DNA from: a virus
IMG/VR virus record: IMGVR_UViG_3300027742_000395
Span: 1 to 35,096 of that record
Direction: 5' to 3' (one strand)
Length of the DNA stretch: 35,096 bases
Shown here: positions 1 to 7,602 of the stretch, piece by piece
Numbering within the stretch: position 1 is the stretch's first letter
Layout: each line of letters opens with the position of its first letter
Notes under the pieces: model-generated
What the model was told of the DNA's origin: nothing
Seen by the model: only the letters and a program-made list of their open reading frames with translations
The model's database searches: none
Made by a program: the position numbers and the translations under genes

Positions 1-22
1 ATGGGGTACGAAATGGGGTATG
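1..22. repeat. Short direct repeat upstream of integrase (possible arm-type site)
   Basis: ATGGGGTAYG occurs twice with a 12-bp period (1-10 and 13-22), just upstream of the likely integrase start. Tyrosine integrases bind short direct repeats flanking attP, so this may be an arm site. The attachment core itself cannot be defined because the flanking host sequence is absent. Confidence 0.25.
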
Positions 23-69
23 TTTCGACTCAAATTCTGCTCAAAATGACACAACAAGGGATACATGAA

Positions 70-1281
70 ATGTCACAGCTAACAGCGACAGCAATTAAGA
101 ATTTAAAAGCGGATGAGAAAGATTATCGCGTGCATGATGGCAACGGCTTGTATGTGCTAGTCAGAAAAACAGGTAACAAAATATTTCTGCATCGCGTGAG
201 AAAGCCCAGGGACACATTCACAAAAATCGGGAATTTTCCGACGGTCTCGCTTGCTGATGCGCGTGCTTATGTAGCGAATTTGACAAGAAAGAAAGAGCAA
301 GAAGATTCATCGATTGCGCATATAGATGCGTCATTTTATGAAATAGCTGAACGCTTATATAAAAATCACTACACAACTTTATCAGCGACTTATGCTAAGC
401 AAGTACGCAACATGTTAGATGATGATATCTATCCGCATATTAAAAATAAAAACGTTGCTAAGATCACATCAAAAGACGTGTATTTAGTGATGAAAGAGAT
501 AAAAGATCGCGGTGCAATAACACCTGCAAATATTGCGAAAAATATAATGCATACTGTTTTTAAGTATGCAATTAGCAATCTGCACTGTGATAATGATCCG
601 ACACTTGCAGTTGATTCAATCAAAAGAACAAAAGTAAAACATGCTGTAGCATTGAATCAACGACAGTTGCAGAGATTGTTTGATGAATATGAAGAATCAA
701 CTACTAAGATTACAACAAAATTAGCGAATCGATTTTTAGCATTGACAATGTTACGCACAGTTGAAATGTGTCAAACTAAATGGACAGATATTGATTATCA
801 AAATAAGTTGTTGATCATCAGTGCGGATAGAATGAAAAGATCAAATCCGCACATTGTACCATTATCGAAAGCTGCATTACTTGTGCTTGATGAAATGAAA
901 GAGTACACGTCACATAAAGAATATATTTTCAGTGCTATCTATCAGCATAATGATAAAGAAAAGCATATGAATCGACGTACTATTTATAATTCGTTAGTAG
1001 TCCCGCGCTCGTGGCTAGTGGATTTAAAATTTGGCCCCCATGGTTATAGAGCGACAGCATCAACAATATTAAATCAGAAAGGGTATCGTTCAGATGTGAT
1101 TGAAAAACAGCTAGCGCATTCATCATCAAATAAAGTAAGAGCATCATACAATCACGCAGATTACTTAGAAGAACGTAGAGAAATGATGGAATTTTGGGGT
1201 AACTATGTTGATCACATTATTGTTAACGCGATACAGAAAACATATTATCCGACGATTAGACGCTGTACCATTATTAATTAA
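70..1281 (+). CDS. int: Tyrosine site-specific integrase, P4/DUF4102 type
   Basis: Catalyses integration and excision of the phage chromosome. Numbered from the start chosen here (403 aa), an N-terminal DUF4102 arm-binding domain covers about residues 1-80 (typical SQLTATAIKNLK opening), followed by a SAM-like core-binding domain and a C-terminal catalytic domain. Visible catalytic residues are R229, K256, H324-x-x-R327, H350 and the nucleophile Y360, in the family-typical ASYNHADYLEERR context. The frame is open back to base 1, but the ATG at 70 has AAGGG at 56-60 with 9-nt spacing and gives the usual family N-terminus. The gene is convergent with the minus-strand gene at 1351-1863 and ends just before a bidirectional terminator. 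All catalytic residues are intact, so it is probably functional. Confidence 0.95.
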   Translation: MSQLTATAIKNLKADEKDYRVHDGNGLYVLVRKTGNKIFLHRVRKPRDTFTKIGNFPTVSLADARAYVANLTRKKEQEDSSIAHIDASFYEIAERLYKNHYTTLSATYAKQVRNMLDDDIYPHIKNKNVAKITSKDVYLVMKEIKDRGAITPANIAKNIMHTVFKYAISNLHCDNDPTLAVDSIKRTKVKHAVALNQRQLQRLFDEYEESTTKITTKLANRFLALTMLRTVEMCQTKWTDIDYQNKLLIISADRMKRSNPHIVPLSKAALLVLDEMKEYTSHKEYIFSAIYQHNDKEKHMNRRTIYNSLVVPRSWLVDLKFGPHGYRATASTILNQKGYRSDVIEKQLAHSSSNKVRASYNHADYLEERREMMEFWGNYVDHIIVNAIQKTYYPTIRRCTIIN

Positions 1282-1287
1282 CAATAG

Positions 1288-1311
1288 AAAAAGCCCCGTA
1301 AGGGGCTTTTT
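1288..1311. terminator. Bidirectional rho-independent terminator
   Basis: The hairpin AAAAAGCCCC-GTAA-GGGGCTTTTT has a GC stem flanked by A/T runs on both sides, so it can stop transcription from the integrase and from the converging minus-strand gene. Confidence 0.9.
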
Positions 1312-1350
1312 CATTGGTGTATCTAATGTGTAAAGTGTAAAGTTTAACAA

Positions 1351-1863
1351 TTAACATTCGTTCAACAATTTCATTTTATTAAGCTTACGAATGAATGTAG
1401 GATCATTCTTGATATCATCACGAATATACTTAAAGAAATTATTGCTTTCGATTTCTTTTAACGTTGACTGCTTAATAAAAAATAAAACATTATCAATAGT
1501 TTGAAATTCGGGTGGTAGAGCTATAAACATTACTGAGTGATTCACTAATATATACATCACTGCACATTCAATATTTGAATGATTATTTGAAAATGTTGGA
1601 AAGCTATTAAGTACACACACAAAATCTAAATGCTCTTTGCTAAGTCTATCGATTTCAGCACTCAATGATTTGATATAAACTTTCATTGCTGATGTAGTTA
1701 AGTCAGTACGCGCATACGCTATTAGTTTATGTTGTGCATTACTGCTTAAAAAATTTGTGAGAAAGAATTGTTTCATATCTTTTTCGAGCTGTTCAATGTC
1801 CCCATCATTTAATTCATTCAATTTTAATTCTTTTGGTATATTAATCATCTTGCGTGTAGACAT
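1351..1863 (-). CDS. Phage early protein of unknown function, paralog A of a three-member family
   Basis: 170 aa, with no recognised domain. The C-terminal part (about residues 100-167) shares a pattern with the products at 3371-4048 and 4887-5426: a hydrophobic stretch, then QT-hydrophobic-DN-hydrophobic-L (residues 121-127), IRDDI (147-151), a proline-phenylalanine segment and LNKMKLL (161-167). ATG start with GGAGAA 5 nt upstream. It follows the shared 41-bp element at 1915-1955 and ends at the terminator shared with int, so it looks like a separately controlled early unit. No membrane segment or signal peptide is obvious. Function is unknown. Confidence 0.8.
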   Translation of the reverse strand: MSTRKMINIPKELKLNELNDGDIEQLEKDMKQFFLTNFLSSNAQHKLIAYARTDLTTSAMKVYIKSLSAEIDRLSKEHLDFVCVLNSFPTFSNNHSNIECAVMYILVNHSVMFIALPPEFQTIDNVLFFIKQSTLKEIESNNFFKYIRDDIKNDPTFIRKLNKMKLLNEC

Positions 1864-1914
1864 ATTTGTTCTCCGTTTTTTGTTGGTTGGTTTGTATTGC
1901 TATGTGTTACATGA

Positions 1915-1955
1915 GTAGTTAGCAAGATGATTTAATTTTATAACATAGGTGTTAT
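1915..1955 (-). promoter_or_regulatory. Shared early promoter/operator element, copy 1
   Basis: GTAGTTAG lies exactly 21 bp from TTTTATAACATAGGTGTTAT on the plus strand; the second part contains the inverted repeat ATAACA-n4-TGTTAT. The same two blocks with the same spacing occur at 5456-5497 and 7639-7679, each upstream of a minus-strand gene preceded by GGAGAA. A promoter/operator role is inferred from position and conservation. Confidence 0.6.
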
Positions 1956-1956
1956 A

Positions 1957-1984
1957 AGAACGCAGTTATTAGAACGCTGTTATA
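1957..1984. repeat. Two tandem 14-bp direct repeats
   Basis: AGAACGCAGTTATT at 1957-1970 is followed directly by AGAACGCTGTTATA at 1971-1984. They lie between the AlpA-like gene and the 41-bp element and may be binding sites for an activator or excisionase. Confidence 0.5.
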
Positions 1985-1991
1985 AATGTTA

Positions 1992-2264
1992 CTAACAGCT
2001 ATAGTTCAGATGAATGTAATGCAATATATCATTCTTGTTAAATCGTTTACCGAACTTGAAATCGTAAACTCTTGGAAAGCTGGTATCTTCTTTCATAAGT
2101 CGATAAACAGTTGAGCGATGTACACACAATAACTTAGCTGTGTTAGTGACAGTGATCAGTTCTACATTTTCTAATTCATTGTTTGTCTCATTTGTCGTTG
2201 GCATGAGCTTAAGTCTCTTTTCGTCGTTGATGTCGTTAGTGATACAATAACTATAAACCTTCAT
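1992..2264 (-). CDS. AlpA/excisionase-like helix-turn-helix protein
   Basis: 90 aa. Residues from about 37 to 85 match the MerR-like winged HTH of AlpA/Xis proteins: ITVTNTAKLLCVHRSTVYRLM forms the helix-turn-helix, followed by FPRVYDFKFGKRFNKNDILHYI, the typical wing and closing helix. Members of this family regulate prophage integrase genes or act as excision directionality factors. A shorter start at the internal ATG (codon 21, 2204) has an AAGAGA sequence upstream and may be the true one. It sits between the integrase region and the divergent plus-strand RuvC-like gene. Its target could be att or the neighbouring repeats. Confidence 0.75.
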   Translation of the reverse strand: MKVYSYCITNDINDEKRLKLMPTTNETNNELENVELITVTNTAKLLCVHRSTVYRLMKEDTSFPRVYDFKFGKRFNKNDILHYIHLNYSC

Positions 2265-2352
2265 AAAACTCAGTCAATAGTTCAACAATTTACAATAAAT
2301 TGGATGCGCCAAAGAATTGCTTAAATAGCCCTATACAATAAGGCTTATAGCA

Positions 2353-2853
2353 ATGATTAATAATTTAAAGAAAGTTGAAAAAACTATGGGAATAGATCAA
2401 TCAATGACAAAAACGGGCGTTGTCATCTTTGATAATAATTCTCAGACAATGCTGCATCATGAAATTATAGAGACTGTATTGAACAAAGCAGTAGCACTGG
2501 ACAGTTTCTTACGTGTGCAAATGATCGCTAGTCGTATCGAATTTCTATGCAATTTATACAATATTGATGCTGTGAGAATTGAGGGGCTTAGCTATGGGTC
2601 GGTAGGGCAGGCAACACGCACGCTAGCAGGGCTGCACTATGTGATCGTAGATCGTTTGCTACGTGCTAGCATTGATGTAGCAGTGATTGCCCCTACAGCG
2701 CTCAAGAAAGCCGCTACAGGGTCGGGTAGGGCTGACAAACAAGCAATGCTTGATGCATGTCCCGACACTGTGAAACAACAATTTCTAAAAATCGGTAAAA
2801 CAAAAGGCAGGTTCGATCTTGCTGATGCTTATCATCTTGCGTCTTTGTGTTAG
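2353..2853 (+). CDS. RuvC-like Holliday junction resolvase (RNase H fold)
   Basis: 166 aa. The layout is that of RuvC-type resolvases: an acidic residue on the first strand (MGIDQSMTKTG, D15), E77 in RIEGLSYGS, and the C-terminal acidic pair D155/D158 in FDLADAYHLASL. The middle has the expected GxxxG-like helix (AGLHYVIVDRLL) and the P-x-x-LKK segment before the last catalytic helix. Phage members process branched replication or recombination intermediates before packaging. It starts at ATG 2353 with AAGG 9 nt upstream; an internal ATG (codon 12) is possible. It is transcribed divergently from the AlpA-like gene. The RuvC fold is fairly certain; the exact substrate is inferred. Confidence 0.85.
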   Translation: MINNLKKVEKTMGIDQSMTKTGVVIFDNNSQTMLHHEIIETVLNKAVALDSFLRVQMIASRIEFLCNLYNIDAVRIEGLSYGSVGQATRTLAGLHYVIVDRLLRASIDVAVIAPTALKKAATGSGRADKQAMLDACPDTVKQQFLKIGKTKGRFDLADAYHLASLC

Positions 2854-2878
2854 TACTATTATTATAATCAGTGTTAAT

Positions 2879-2894
2879 GAAATAATTTTATTTC
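2879..2894. promoter_or_regulatory. Inverted repeat upstream of the MvaT-like gene
   Basis: GAAATAA-TT-TTATTTC forms a perfect 7-bp inverted repeat 22 bp before the start codon, with a TATAAT sequence at 2863-2868 but no good -35. It may be an operator or autoregulation site. Confidence 0.3.
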
Positions 2895-2916
2895 ACTCTA
2901 CTACCACGGTGAACGA

Positions 2917-3297
2917 ATGTCAGTATTGAATGATTACATCAAAAAAGAACAGCTTTTAAAGCAATTGCAAGATGAATTGAATGCGTTGCAAGACAACAAA
3001 GAATTGCAAGCTGAATTAGAATTTAAAGACGCTCTAACGCGGCTCATGACTGAGTACGGCAAAGTATCGCGTGATGTGTGTGCAATGCTTGATCCGAATT
3101 ACAACGCACCAGGGGCGGGCAAGAAAGCTACAGGCGGGGGTGATGTACGTAAGAAACGAATGATGAAAGTATACAAAAACCCACATACAGGCGAAATTGT
3201 AGAAACTCGCGGGGGCAATCATCGAACGATACAAGAATGGAAAGCGGAGCATGGGAATGAGGAGGTAGTAAGCTGGGTTATTGAAGAACGGGCTTAA
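2917..3297 (+). CDS. MvaT/MvaU-type H-NS-family xenogeneic silencer
   Basis: 126 aa, the usual length for the MvaT/MvaU family. Residues 1-60 are a charged coiled-coil oligomerisation segment opening MSVLNDYIKKEQLLKQL and ending in the family-like RDVCAMLDP. After a glycine-rich basic linker (about 62-82), residues 83-123 match the DNA-binding domain: VYKNPHTGEIVETRGGNH, then RTIQEWKAEHG and VSWV. The RGGN at 98-101 corresponds to the Gly-Asn part of the AT-pincer that inserts in the minor groove. Host MvaT proteins silence AT-rich foreign DNA; a copy on the phage could silence its own AT-rich genes in lysogeny, modify host silencing, or repress competing elements. It ends at a strong terminator convergent with 3371-4048. 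Confidence 0.9.
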   Translation: MSVLNDYIKKEQLLKQLQDELNALQDNKELQAELEFKDALTRLMTEYGKVSRDVCAMLDPNYNAPGAGKKATGGGDVRKKRMMKVYKNPHTGEIVETRGGNHRTIQEWKAEHGNEEVVSWVIEERA

Positions 3298-3331
3298 CAT
3301 CGAATCATAGTGTGATAGTTGAGACACAATT

Positions 3332-3357
3332 GAAAAACCCGCTGAGGCGGGTTTTTC
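3332..3357. terminator. Bidirectional rho-independent terminator
   Basis: Hairpin GAAAAACCCGC-TGAG-GCGGGTTTTTC between convergent genes. It is identical in stem and loop to those at 4833-4858 and 28970-28995. Confidence 0.9.
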
Positions 3358-3370
3358 ATGAGTGAAAGCT

Positions 3371-4048
3371 TTACGAGTATAAAAGCTTTAATTTATTTAA
3401 CTGCTTTTGAAAATACTGACTGTCTGATATGTCATCACGTATTACAAAATACTCTTTAGAGTTTACAAAGCTACCACCATAATATCTGTAAACGTACAAG
3501 ATATTATCTAAAGTCTGATATTGTTTATCAATGCACATCATATAGGCGGGACAATACAACAAGACTAAGTGAATGATAAAATCATAAACATTAGAAAAAC
3601 CAATCTTGTCTGAAACTGACTCTAAATTATGCATTGTTGTTTCACAGTGTATGTATTCTATTTCTCTTTCAAAATGCGGGAAGGGTGGGGGTTGAATATT
3701 GCTATCAAATAAAGAGTCAACTTTATTCTCCCGCTCAATTAAAGCAAAAGTAAATGACTTTATGAACTTGTCAAAAAATTCACATTTATTATTTACATCA
3801 TTCTGTTTAATAAACAATTCTGCTAAACGTATCATGGTTGATGGCAGTGCTTGTCTGAGTTTTATTGCATTTAAGTTTATAGAATGATCAAAACATGCAT
3901 ATACTAAAGTTTGTGAATCAAAGTCTAGATCGTCATCAATCAAGTGTATGCTATTACTAATATAATTTTCGATTTCATCAATAAAAGCTTGAATTTCATC
4001 ATCAGTAAGTTTGTAGTATTCAATATTGCTTTTGTCTAAATAGTTCAA
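3371..4048 (-). CDS. Phage protein of unknown function, paralog B (longest member)
   Basis: 225 aa; no known domain recognised. It shares an N-terminal motif with paralog C (NIEYYKLTDDE against TINYYKLSKYE) and the C-terminal family pattern: QTLDNILYV at about 178-186, IRDDI at 203-207 and LNKLKLL at 217-223. It carries about 50 extra residues in the middle, including a proline-rich PPPFPHF. The start is TTG at 4048 with GGAGA 8 nt upstream. Only 40 nt separate it from 4089-4478, so both probably form one operon driven by the minus-strand TATAAATA at 4505-4512, which would place B under late control, unlike A and C. Function unknown. Confidence 0.75.
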   Translation of the reverse strand: MNYLDKSNIEYYKLTDDEIQAFIDEIENYISNSIHLIDDDLDFDSQTLVYACFDHSINLNAIKLRQALPSTMIRLAELFIKQNDVNNKCEFFDKFIKSFTFALIERENKVDSLFDSNIQPPPFPHFEREIEYIHCETTMHNLESVSDKIGFSNVYDFIIHLVLLYCPAYMMCIDKQYQTLDNILYVYRYYGGSFVNSKEYFVIRDDISDSQYFQKQLNKLKLLYS

Positions 4049-4088
4049 TTTAAAATTCTCCGTTGTTATTTTAGTAGTTGAGCTACAA

Positions 4089-4478
4089 TTAAAGCCACTG
4101 TGCGATGTTGTGGGGGGTGTGGTAAAGCATTAGAAAATCTTTTAAATGATCAAGATTAACACTTAACGTTTTAAGAGAATTATTTAGATAATCTGCACGA
4201 TATTCTGCATGTTCTCTAATTCTATAATGTTCAGCGTCTACACATGTCATTAAGCTAAAATCAATATCTAGCTCTACATCATCAGCAGATACAATTATGG
4301 CGGGAGAATCAAAGTCTACCCACATATAAACGCGGGGGAAACCGGCGGCATCTGTTTCTTTTGAAAGCAGTTGTAAACAATTGATTGAGTCATTATTGAT
4401 AGTCTTTTTAAAATTACTTATTTTATCAGCATCGATGATAGTTTCTGTGTTGCTGTTTTGAATAATTATTGTATCCAT
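4089..4478 (-). CDS. Hypothetical protein
   Basis: 129 aa, acidic, with no family recognised. It contains a beta-rich middle (RVYMWVDFDSPAIIVSADDVELDIDF) and a C-terminal leucine-rich helix (LDHLKDFLML). No membrane segment is seen. The ATG is preceded by TAAGGAAC, and 26 nt separate the start from a minus-strand TATAAATA box, so it is probably the first gene of a two-gene operon with paralog B. Confidence 0.65.
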   Translation of the reverse strand: MDTIIIQNSNTETIIDADKISNFKKTINNDSINCLQLLSKETDAAGFPRVYMWVDFDSPAIIVSADDVELDIDFSLMTCVDAEHYRIREHAEYRADYLNNSLKTLSVNLDHLKDFLMLYHTPHNIAQWL

Positions 4479-4504
4479 TGTTTGTGTTCCTTAATTGTTA
4501 TTAT

Positions 4505-4512
4505 TATTTATA
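4505..4512 (-). promoter_or_regulatory. T4-late-like promoter box TATAAATA (minus strand)
   Basis: Reads TATAAATA on the minus strand with G immediately upstream, 26 nt before the start of the 129-aa gene at 4478. It is the only intergenic copy facing left. Confidence 0.5.
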
Positions 4513-4528
4513 CTATTCCTTATAAAAC

Positions 4529-4774
4529 TTACGTTAGATAGTGAGACGCTAGCATTTCTAGTATGTACTTTCTATGAGCATCCCATGTGCGCTCATCAAC
4601 AAGATCAGCAAGCACGCTGGGCATTTCAGCGTAAGTGATCCATAGTTCAAGCGTGTCAGCAGGGGTGAGACCAATTTTTGATTTTAAATTCTGAGAACGT
4701 ATATCAAACTGAATATAAAAGCTTAAGTCATTAGCTTGACGTAGTGAGTATGAGAATTTTTTTAGCTTGTTCAT
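4529..4774 (-). CDS. Small hypothetical protein
   Basis: 81 aa from the ATG at 4774; a GTG start three codons earlier (4783) is also open, and neither has a clear ribosome binding site. The sequence is mixed helical (TPADTLELWITYAEMPSVLADLVDERTWDAHRK reads as packed helices), and nothing about it identifies a family. It lies between the terminator at 4833-4858 and the minus-strand TATAAATA box. Confidence 0.5.
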   Translation of the reverse strand: MNKLKKFSYSLRQANDLSFYIQFDIRSQNLKSKIGLTPADTLELWITYAEMPSVLADLVDERTWDAHRKYILEMLASHYLT

Positions 4775-4832
4775 AGTCAGCACTTTTGAATAATCGTTTA
4801 CAACATGATAGCAGAATATTTTATCGATAATA

Positions 4833-4858
4833 GAAAAACCCGCTGAGGCGGGTTTTTC
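4833..4858. terminator. Rho-independent terminator
   Basis: Hairpin GAAAAACCCGC-TGAG-GCGGGTTTTTC, a perfect copy of the one at 3332-3357. It ends the leftward transcript carrying paralog C. Confidence 0.88.
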
Positions 4859-4886
4859 GTGTGTCGATAATTAGTTAGCTTAAAAT

Positions 4887-5426
4887 TTAAATTGATGAAT
4901 TCACTAGTTTGATTCTGTTCAATTCTTTTTGAAAATATGGATCATCTAAAATGTCTTGTCTGATGTTTTCTTTAAACATCCTATTATCGAAGATTTTTTT
5001 ATAACCCACCGTTTTCAACAAGTATAAAACATTATCGACAGTTTGAACATCATTATGTAATGTTATGAATAATGTTGTGAAATGAATTAATATCAAATGT
5101 GCGATTAATGATTCGCTATCTTTGAAACCAAAATTATCAGGAAAGTTTAAACCGAACGTGTTCAGTTCTACTGCTTTAGTTGATTTAACTCGTTTAGTAA
5201 GAATTGAATGAATCGATGTTGCATTGATGAAATGAAAGTACTGAACACACTTTTTTAATATCATTGATAGCGCAATTAGATAATCAGTCTTTTGCTGTTT
5301 TAAAGTGTATGGAGGTTCATCATGATAATAGACGTTAATAGCTTTCTTTATCGTTTCAAATTCATACTTTGATAATTTGTAATAGTTAATAGTGTTCAAG
5401 TTGATGTTGGTTGTAGATGCAGTCAT
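4887..5426 (-). CDS. Phage early protein of unknown function, paralog C
   Basis: 179 aa. The N-terminus has TINYYKLSKYEFE, matching paralog B, and the C-terminal half carries the family pattern: LIAHLILIHFTTLFITL (hydrophobic helix about 107-123), QTVDNVLYLL (128-137), IRQDI (155-159), DDPYFQKELNRIKL (161-174). ATG start with GGAGAA upstream. It is directly downstream of the second copy of the 41-bp element and upstream of a terminator, so it is a single-gene early unit like paralog A. The hydrophobic stretch is short and could be buried helix rather than a membrane anchor. Function unknown. Confidence 0.8.
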   Translation of the reverse strand: MTASTTNINLNTINYYKLSKYEFETIKKAINVYYHDEPPYTLKQQKTDYLIALSMILKKCVQYFHFINATSIHSILTKRVKSTKAVELNTFGLNFPDNFGFKDSESLIAHLILIHFTTLFITLHNDVQTVDNVLYLLKTVGYKKIFDNRMFKENIRQDILDDPYFQKELNRIKLVNSSI

Positions 5427-5455
5427 GGTCTTTCTCCGTTTTTAATCTTGTATAT

Positions 5456-5497
5456 GTAGTTAGCGTATTGTATTTGTTTTATAACTACGTAGTTAAT
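5456..5497 (-). promoter_or_regulatory. Shared early promoter/operator element, copy 2
   Basis: GTAGTTAGC, then 21 bp from its first base TTTTATAAC. Here the palindromic part is a perfect 14-bp palindrome, TAACTACGTAGTTA (5482-5495). On the minus strand a TACAAT sequence could serve as -10 for paralog C. Confidence 0.6.
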
Positions 5498-5519
5498 CCA
5501 TTATTCAATCATTCAATAA

Positions 5520-5885
5520 TTACTTATGCTTCTTTCCGCGCTTTCTATCAAACTCAACAAGTGATTGATCATCAGCCAGCGGGTAGGGCGGTAACACGTT
5601 TCTTAAGCGATAGCTATTGCGTATACGTGTCGTCTCAAATTCAGTTAAGTCTTTTACATTCGATCTTGCGTGAATTTCCCAGTGCTGCATATCCCCAGGC
5701 TTTAGTTCTTTGATACAATCAATCCACGCTTGAACACTTCTTTTCATTCCGAATTGGTGGGGTATATCATAATCTGGGTATAATTTATTCATCAAATCTT
5801 CAATTTCTAGTGCAAAATTACGCTGATGTAGATACTTGTAATCAGCTACTTTCAAATCAATATCTTTCTTTAGTGATATACTCAT
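5520..5885 (-). CDS. Hypothetical protein next to the replicative helicase
   Basis: 121 aa, basic at the C-terminus (FDRKRGKKHK), mostly helical; no family recognised. It begins 12 nt after the stop of the DnaB-like gene, so the two are almost certainly co-transcribed, and a role in replication (loader, accessory factor) is possible by position only. ATG start; the upstream sequence AAAGGAACCG gives a plausible ribosome binding site. Confidence 0.65.
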   Translation of the reverse strand: MSISLKKDIDLKVADYKYLHQRNFALEIEDLMNKLYPDYDIPHQFGMKRSVQAWIDCIKELKPGDMQHWEIHARSNVKDLTEFETTRIRNSYRLRNVLPPYPLADDQSLVEFDRKRGKKHK

Positions 5886-5897
5886 TTTACGGTTCCT

Positions 5898-7283
5898 TTA
5901 GATTTTTTGAGTTAAAGCATTTAAGCGTAATTGATCAAGGCGTGAAAGCGGTGCAGTGGTGGCCGTTGGTGTAACTTGTGCGGTATCCAGGGGATCACTA
6001 ATACGTAATGATTTCTTGTCTAACTTGAATCTAAGAACTTTATGAGTACTTGCAGAATTTCTAGATTTCAAAACCGTGACTTCAAATTCTCCAAGTTCGA
6101 ACATTTCTTTAGTTTGTCTAATACCGAGAACCAAATCAGCCGTATTGATTTTCGTGATACCGCCTGCAATATGTTCATGCCCTAATTCTTCGGCTTGATT
6201 AGCGCCGCGCACAAGCTGACTAGCGGTAATTAGATGCTTACCCGACTTATCAGCAATAGCTCTAAGTTCTTCACTAACTGCTTTATCTTTCAAGCTAACA
6301 TTATTGATATCTACAAAGCGGTGGGGCTGAATAATATCAATATAGTCTACGATGATAAGATCAAGTTCATTGCTTTTAACAAGCGCATCAACACGTTTTT
6401 TAATATCTTGTGTTGTTGCTGAAACATCCAGCTTTTCAAAAAATATGTTAGCTGTAATGTTATTGTCAGTACGTACTTTTTCGTATGCATCATACAATTC
6501 TTGTTCGCCCAGCTTTTCAATATCAGTATCATGCATGTTCAAAAACATCTTAGTGAAGCGCATTGCTGTTTCACGATCACTGTTTTCGATGCTGACAAAC
6601 ATCACGTTCTTATTGTTGAATAGTGCGTTAATCGCATGATTCATTAGAAATAGAGACTTACCAACGCCGCTAGGGGCGCAATAGATCGTCATACGACCCG
6701 CTTCAAACTCACCAACGCTTTCATCTAAGCACTTGTAGCCCGTGCTTTGTGTTTCATATTTCTCGTGCAAAACACTGAACATACTTGATGAATTCTTAGT
6801 ACTGAATGAATCACTACCATTAAAATCGGGTAAGTCGGCTAGTGCTGCTGTCGCTGATTTGAGTGCTTTATCATCAAAGCTTTGTGCAGCTTTGCGTTGC
6901 TGCTGAACGTAGAATTCGACGTATATGAAAGTTGTTATGTACTTGATGAATTCAATTTCAATTTCAAAATCAGGTGTATTAATATCGTATGTATGGGTGA
7001 TACCAATATTTGAATCTTTAAAAACAATATGTTTTGTGTTTAACGGGGCATCATTATATTGATCGTAATATGCAAAAGCTTTTTCAATAATTGAATGATA
7101 TTCAACAGTAAAAAATTCAGTTTTTAAATGTTTACGTACAACATTCATGTATTCAACTGATGAAAAAACTTTCGATAAGTACCATAATTCAGTGTCTATC
7201 TTGCTAAGCTGTTCGTGCTGTTCTTCTTTGATGTAATCAATAAAATCTTTGTGTTTAATTTCTGTGTGTTTAGTTGCTTTCAT
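5898..7283 (-). CDS. DnaB-like replicative DNA helicase
   Basis: 461 aa, near the usual DnaB length. An N-terminal helical domain (about 25-130) is followed by a linker and a RecA-like motor domain from about 180. Walker A is APSGVGKS (203-210), Walker B is LIIVDYIDII (309-318), and the conserved SQL segment with a helicase-typical glutamine is at 355-357 (ITASQLVRGANQA), followed by the GGITKINTADLVLGI stretch that resembles the DnaB DNA-binding loop and arginine-finger region. It unwinds the phage replication fork as a hexameric ring. No primase or polymerase gene is present, so host enzymes must be recruited. Co-directional with the 121-aa gene downstream. Confidence 0.92.
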   Translation of the reverse strand: MKATKHTEIKHKDFIDYIKEEQHEQLSKIDTELWYLSKVFSSVEYMNVVRKHLKTEFFTVEYHSIIEKAFAYYDQYNDAPLNTKHIVFKDSNIGITHTYDINTPDFEIEIEFIKYITTFIYVEFYVQQQRKAAQSFDDKALKSATAALADLPDFNGSDSFSTKNSSSMFSVLHEKYETQSTGYKCLDESVGEFEAGRMTIYCAPSGVGKSLFLMNHAINALFNNKNVMFVSIENSDRETAMRFTKMFLNMHDTDIEKLGEQELYDAYEKVRTDNNITANIFFEKLDVSATTQDIKKRVDALVKSNELDLIIVDYIDIIQPHRFVDINNVSLKDKAVSEELRAIADKSGKHLITASQLVRGANQAEELGHEHIAGGITKINTADLVLGIRQTKEMFELGEFEVTVLKSRNSASTHKVLRFKLDKKSLRISDPLDTAQVTPTATTAPLSRLDQLRLNALTQKI

Positions 7284-7368
7284 TCTTATTGTCTCACTTA
7301 AGTGTTGAGTATTCCTATATTTAAATTCGTGGGTTTAACTGCTGTTTTTACTTTCAAAGCTGAAATCA

Positions 7369-7602
7369 TTAACGATTACCGTTTTTAAATTTCATTCTCA
7401 ATTCATACTTTTCTTTTAAGTCTTTAATTTCTTGTTCAAATTCTTCATCGAAACCATTTTTAACAATTTGCTTAATTGCATATTGAATGATGATTGATTT
7501 TACTGATCCATATTTCTTATTGATTTCATCTAATTCATCAAAAGCGTTTTGGTCTAAATTTATTCTAAGTAGCTTTTTATCTTCATGTGATTTGTCGTGC
7601 AT
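7369..7602 (-). CDS. Ribbon-helix-helix-like DNA-binding protein
   Basis: 77 aa. The pattern LLRINLDQNAFDELDEINKKYGSVKSIIIQYAIKQIVKN fits a ribbon-helix-helix (Arc/CopG-like) fold: a short beta strand, helix A, a turn and helix B. A charged coiled tail follows (about 50-77). Such proteins are dimeric repressors of short palindromes. ATG start with GGAGAAA about 6 nt upstream, downstream of the third 41-bp element. It lies 85 nt upstream of the helicase gene and could autoregulate through that element. RHH assignment is by pattern, not by alignment. Confidence 0.6.
   Translation of the reverse strand: MHDKSHEDKKLLRINLDQNAFDELDEINKKYGSVKSIIIQYAIKQIVKNGFDEEFEQEIKDLKEKYELRMKFKNGNR

Noticed and set aside
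981-988. Minus-strand TATAAATA inside the integrase gene
   Set aside because: Intragenic and not followed by a minus-strand gene.
5417-5713. 98-aa plus-strand frame
   Set aside because: Overlaps a regulatory element and the opposite-strand 121-aa gene; no ribosome binding site or recognisable product.
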